The notes under the pieces are model-generated. The model had not been told where the DNA came from, ran no database searches, and was given only the letters and a program-made list of their open reading frames with translations. Below are positions 6,588 to 6,720 of a DNA stretch of 6,720 nucleotides, one piece after another. A program made the translations under genes and the position numbers. The DNA comes from Alphaproteobacteria bacterium (GTDB lineage: Bacteria > Pseudomonadota > Alphaproteobacteria > Puniceispirillales > Puniceispirillaceae): positions 1 to 6,720 of the forward strand of contig WTHY01000005.1 in NCBI GenBank assembly GCA_011522945.1. The letters run 5' to 3'. The stretch's first letter is position 1, and the number at the start of each line of letters is the position of its first letter.

Positions 6588-6650
6588 ACAAGCTTCAGCT
6601 AAAATAAAGGCAACATCTCGCCTGAATATGCACCCTAGGCCTCTTACATA
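6567..6650 (+). repeat. Diverged direct repeat, copy 2
   Basis: Second copy, exactly 110 bp downstream of the first. The matching blocks are GACAGGCATAATCTGTGCC (6567-6585), GCTAAAATAAAG (6598-6609) and CCTGAATATGCACCC (6621-6635). A possible hairpin, TGCCT (6582-6586) with AGGCA (6608-6612), differs from the one in copy 1. I could not find a third copy before the window ends. Confidence 0.5.
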
Positions 6651-6720
6651 AAGCGTCGCGGCAGTATGCAGAATGGCACTCTATATTATCATGTTGTTAT
6701 CGCAGCGCTTCGTGTATCAA

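Larger units (their letters stand above)
6456..6720. other. Non-coding stretch after pheT
   Basis: No convincing gene is present on either strand. The longest signals are the 110-bp-offset repeat and the hairpins, plus a 16-codon + frame (ATG 6552 to TAA 6600) with GGAG four bases upstream, which overlaps both hairpins. No rho-independent terminator for the pheT transcript is visible, so it may end by Rho or beyond the window. The ihfA gene that follows pheT in E. coli is absent here. Confidence 0.6.

Noticed and set aside
6687..6699. IHF-like site TATCATGTTGTTA (one mismatch to WATCAANNNNTTR)
   Set aside because: The consensus is degenerate and one-mismatch hits in A/T-rich intergenic DNA are common; there is no supporting context.
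1..6720. Mobile elements, CRISPR arrays, tRNA or rRNA genes
   Set aside because: I found no transposase fragments, terminal inverted repeats, regularly spaced identical repeats, or cloverleaf or rRNA signatures.

Overview
The window holds a housekeeping translation cluster, all on the + strand and in the order thrS (3' part) - infC - rpmI - rplT - pheS - pheT. It encodes two aminoacyl-tRNA synthetases (ThrRS and both PheRS subunits), initiation factor IF3, and 50S proteins L35 and L20. The order matches the enterobacterial thrS-infC-rpmI-rplT-(pheM)-pheST cluster, but the proteins look alphaproteobacterial. IF3 has a 'GPRINEAI' start, and PheT has the 'SDARFRFERG' form of its editing-domain motif. 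Together with the moderate base composition, this suggests an alphaproteobacterium, perhaps a Rhodospirillales or marine SAR116-like lineage. The taxonomic placement is inference, because no search could be run.

Layout: thrS is open at the left edge and lacks about 170 N-terminal codons. After a 133-bp gap with a candidate promoter comes infC, whose best start is a rare ATA codon at 1566 behind a good Shine-Dalgarno sequence. A clear intrinsic terminator follows infC. A second candidate promoter with the same TTGCTA -35 hexamer and a leader of about 90 nt precede rpmI. rpmI, rplT, pheS and pheT then follow with gaps of 41, 38 and 12 bp and look like one operon. A hairpin lies over the pheS ribosome binding site, and the pheT ribosome binding site overlaps the pheS stop codon. 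There is no pheM-type leader peptide gene and no ihfA within the 265 bp after pheT.

The last 265 bp have no convincing gene. They contain a diverged direct repeat (two ungapped copies 110 bp apart, about 56-61% identical), two mutually exclusive hairpins, and a 16-codon frame with a ribosome binding site. This is the least explained part of the window. I see no mobile element, CRISPR array, tRNA or rRNA, and no evidence for a wholly new multi-gene system. The points most worth checking are the ATA start of infC, the split transcription of the cluster, and the repeat region after pheT.
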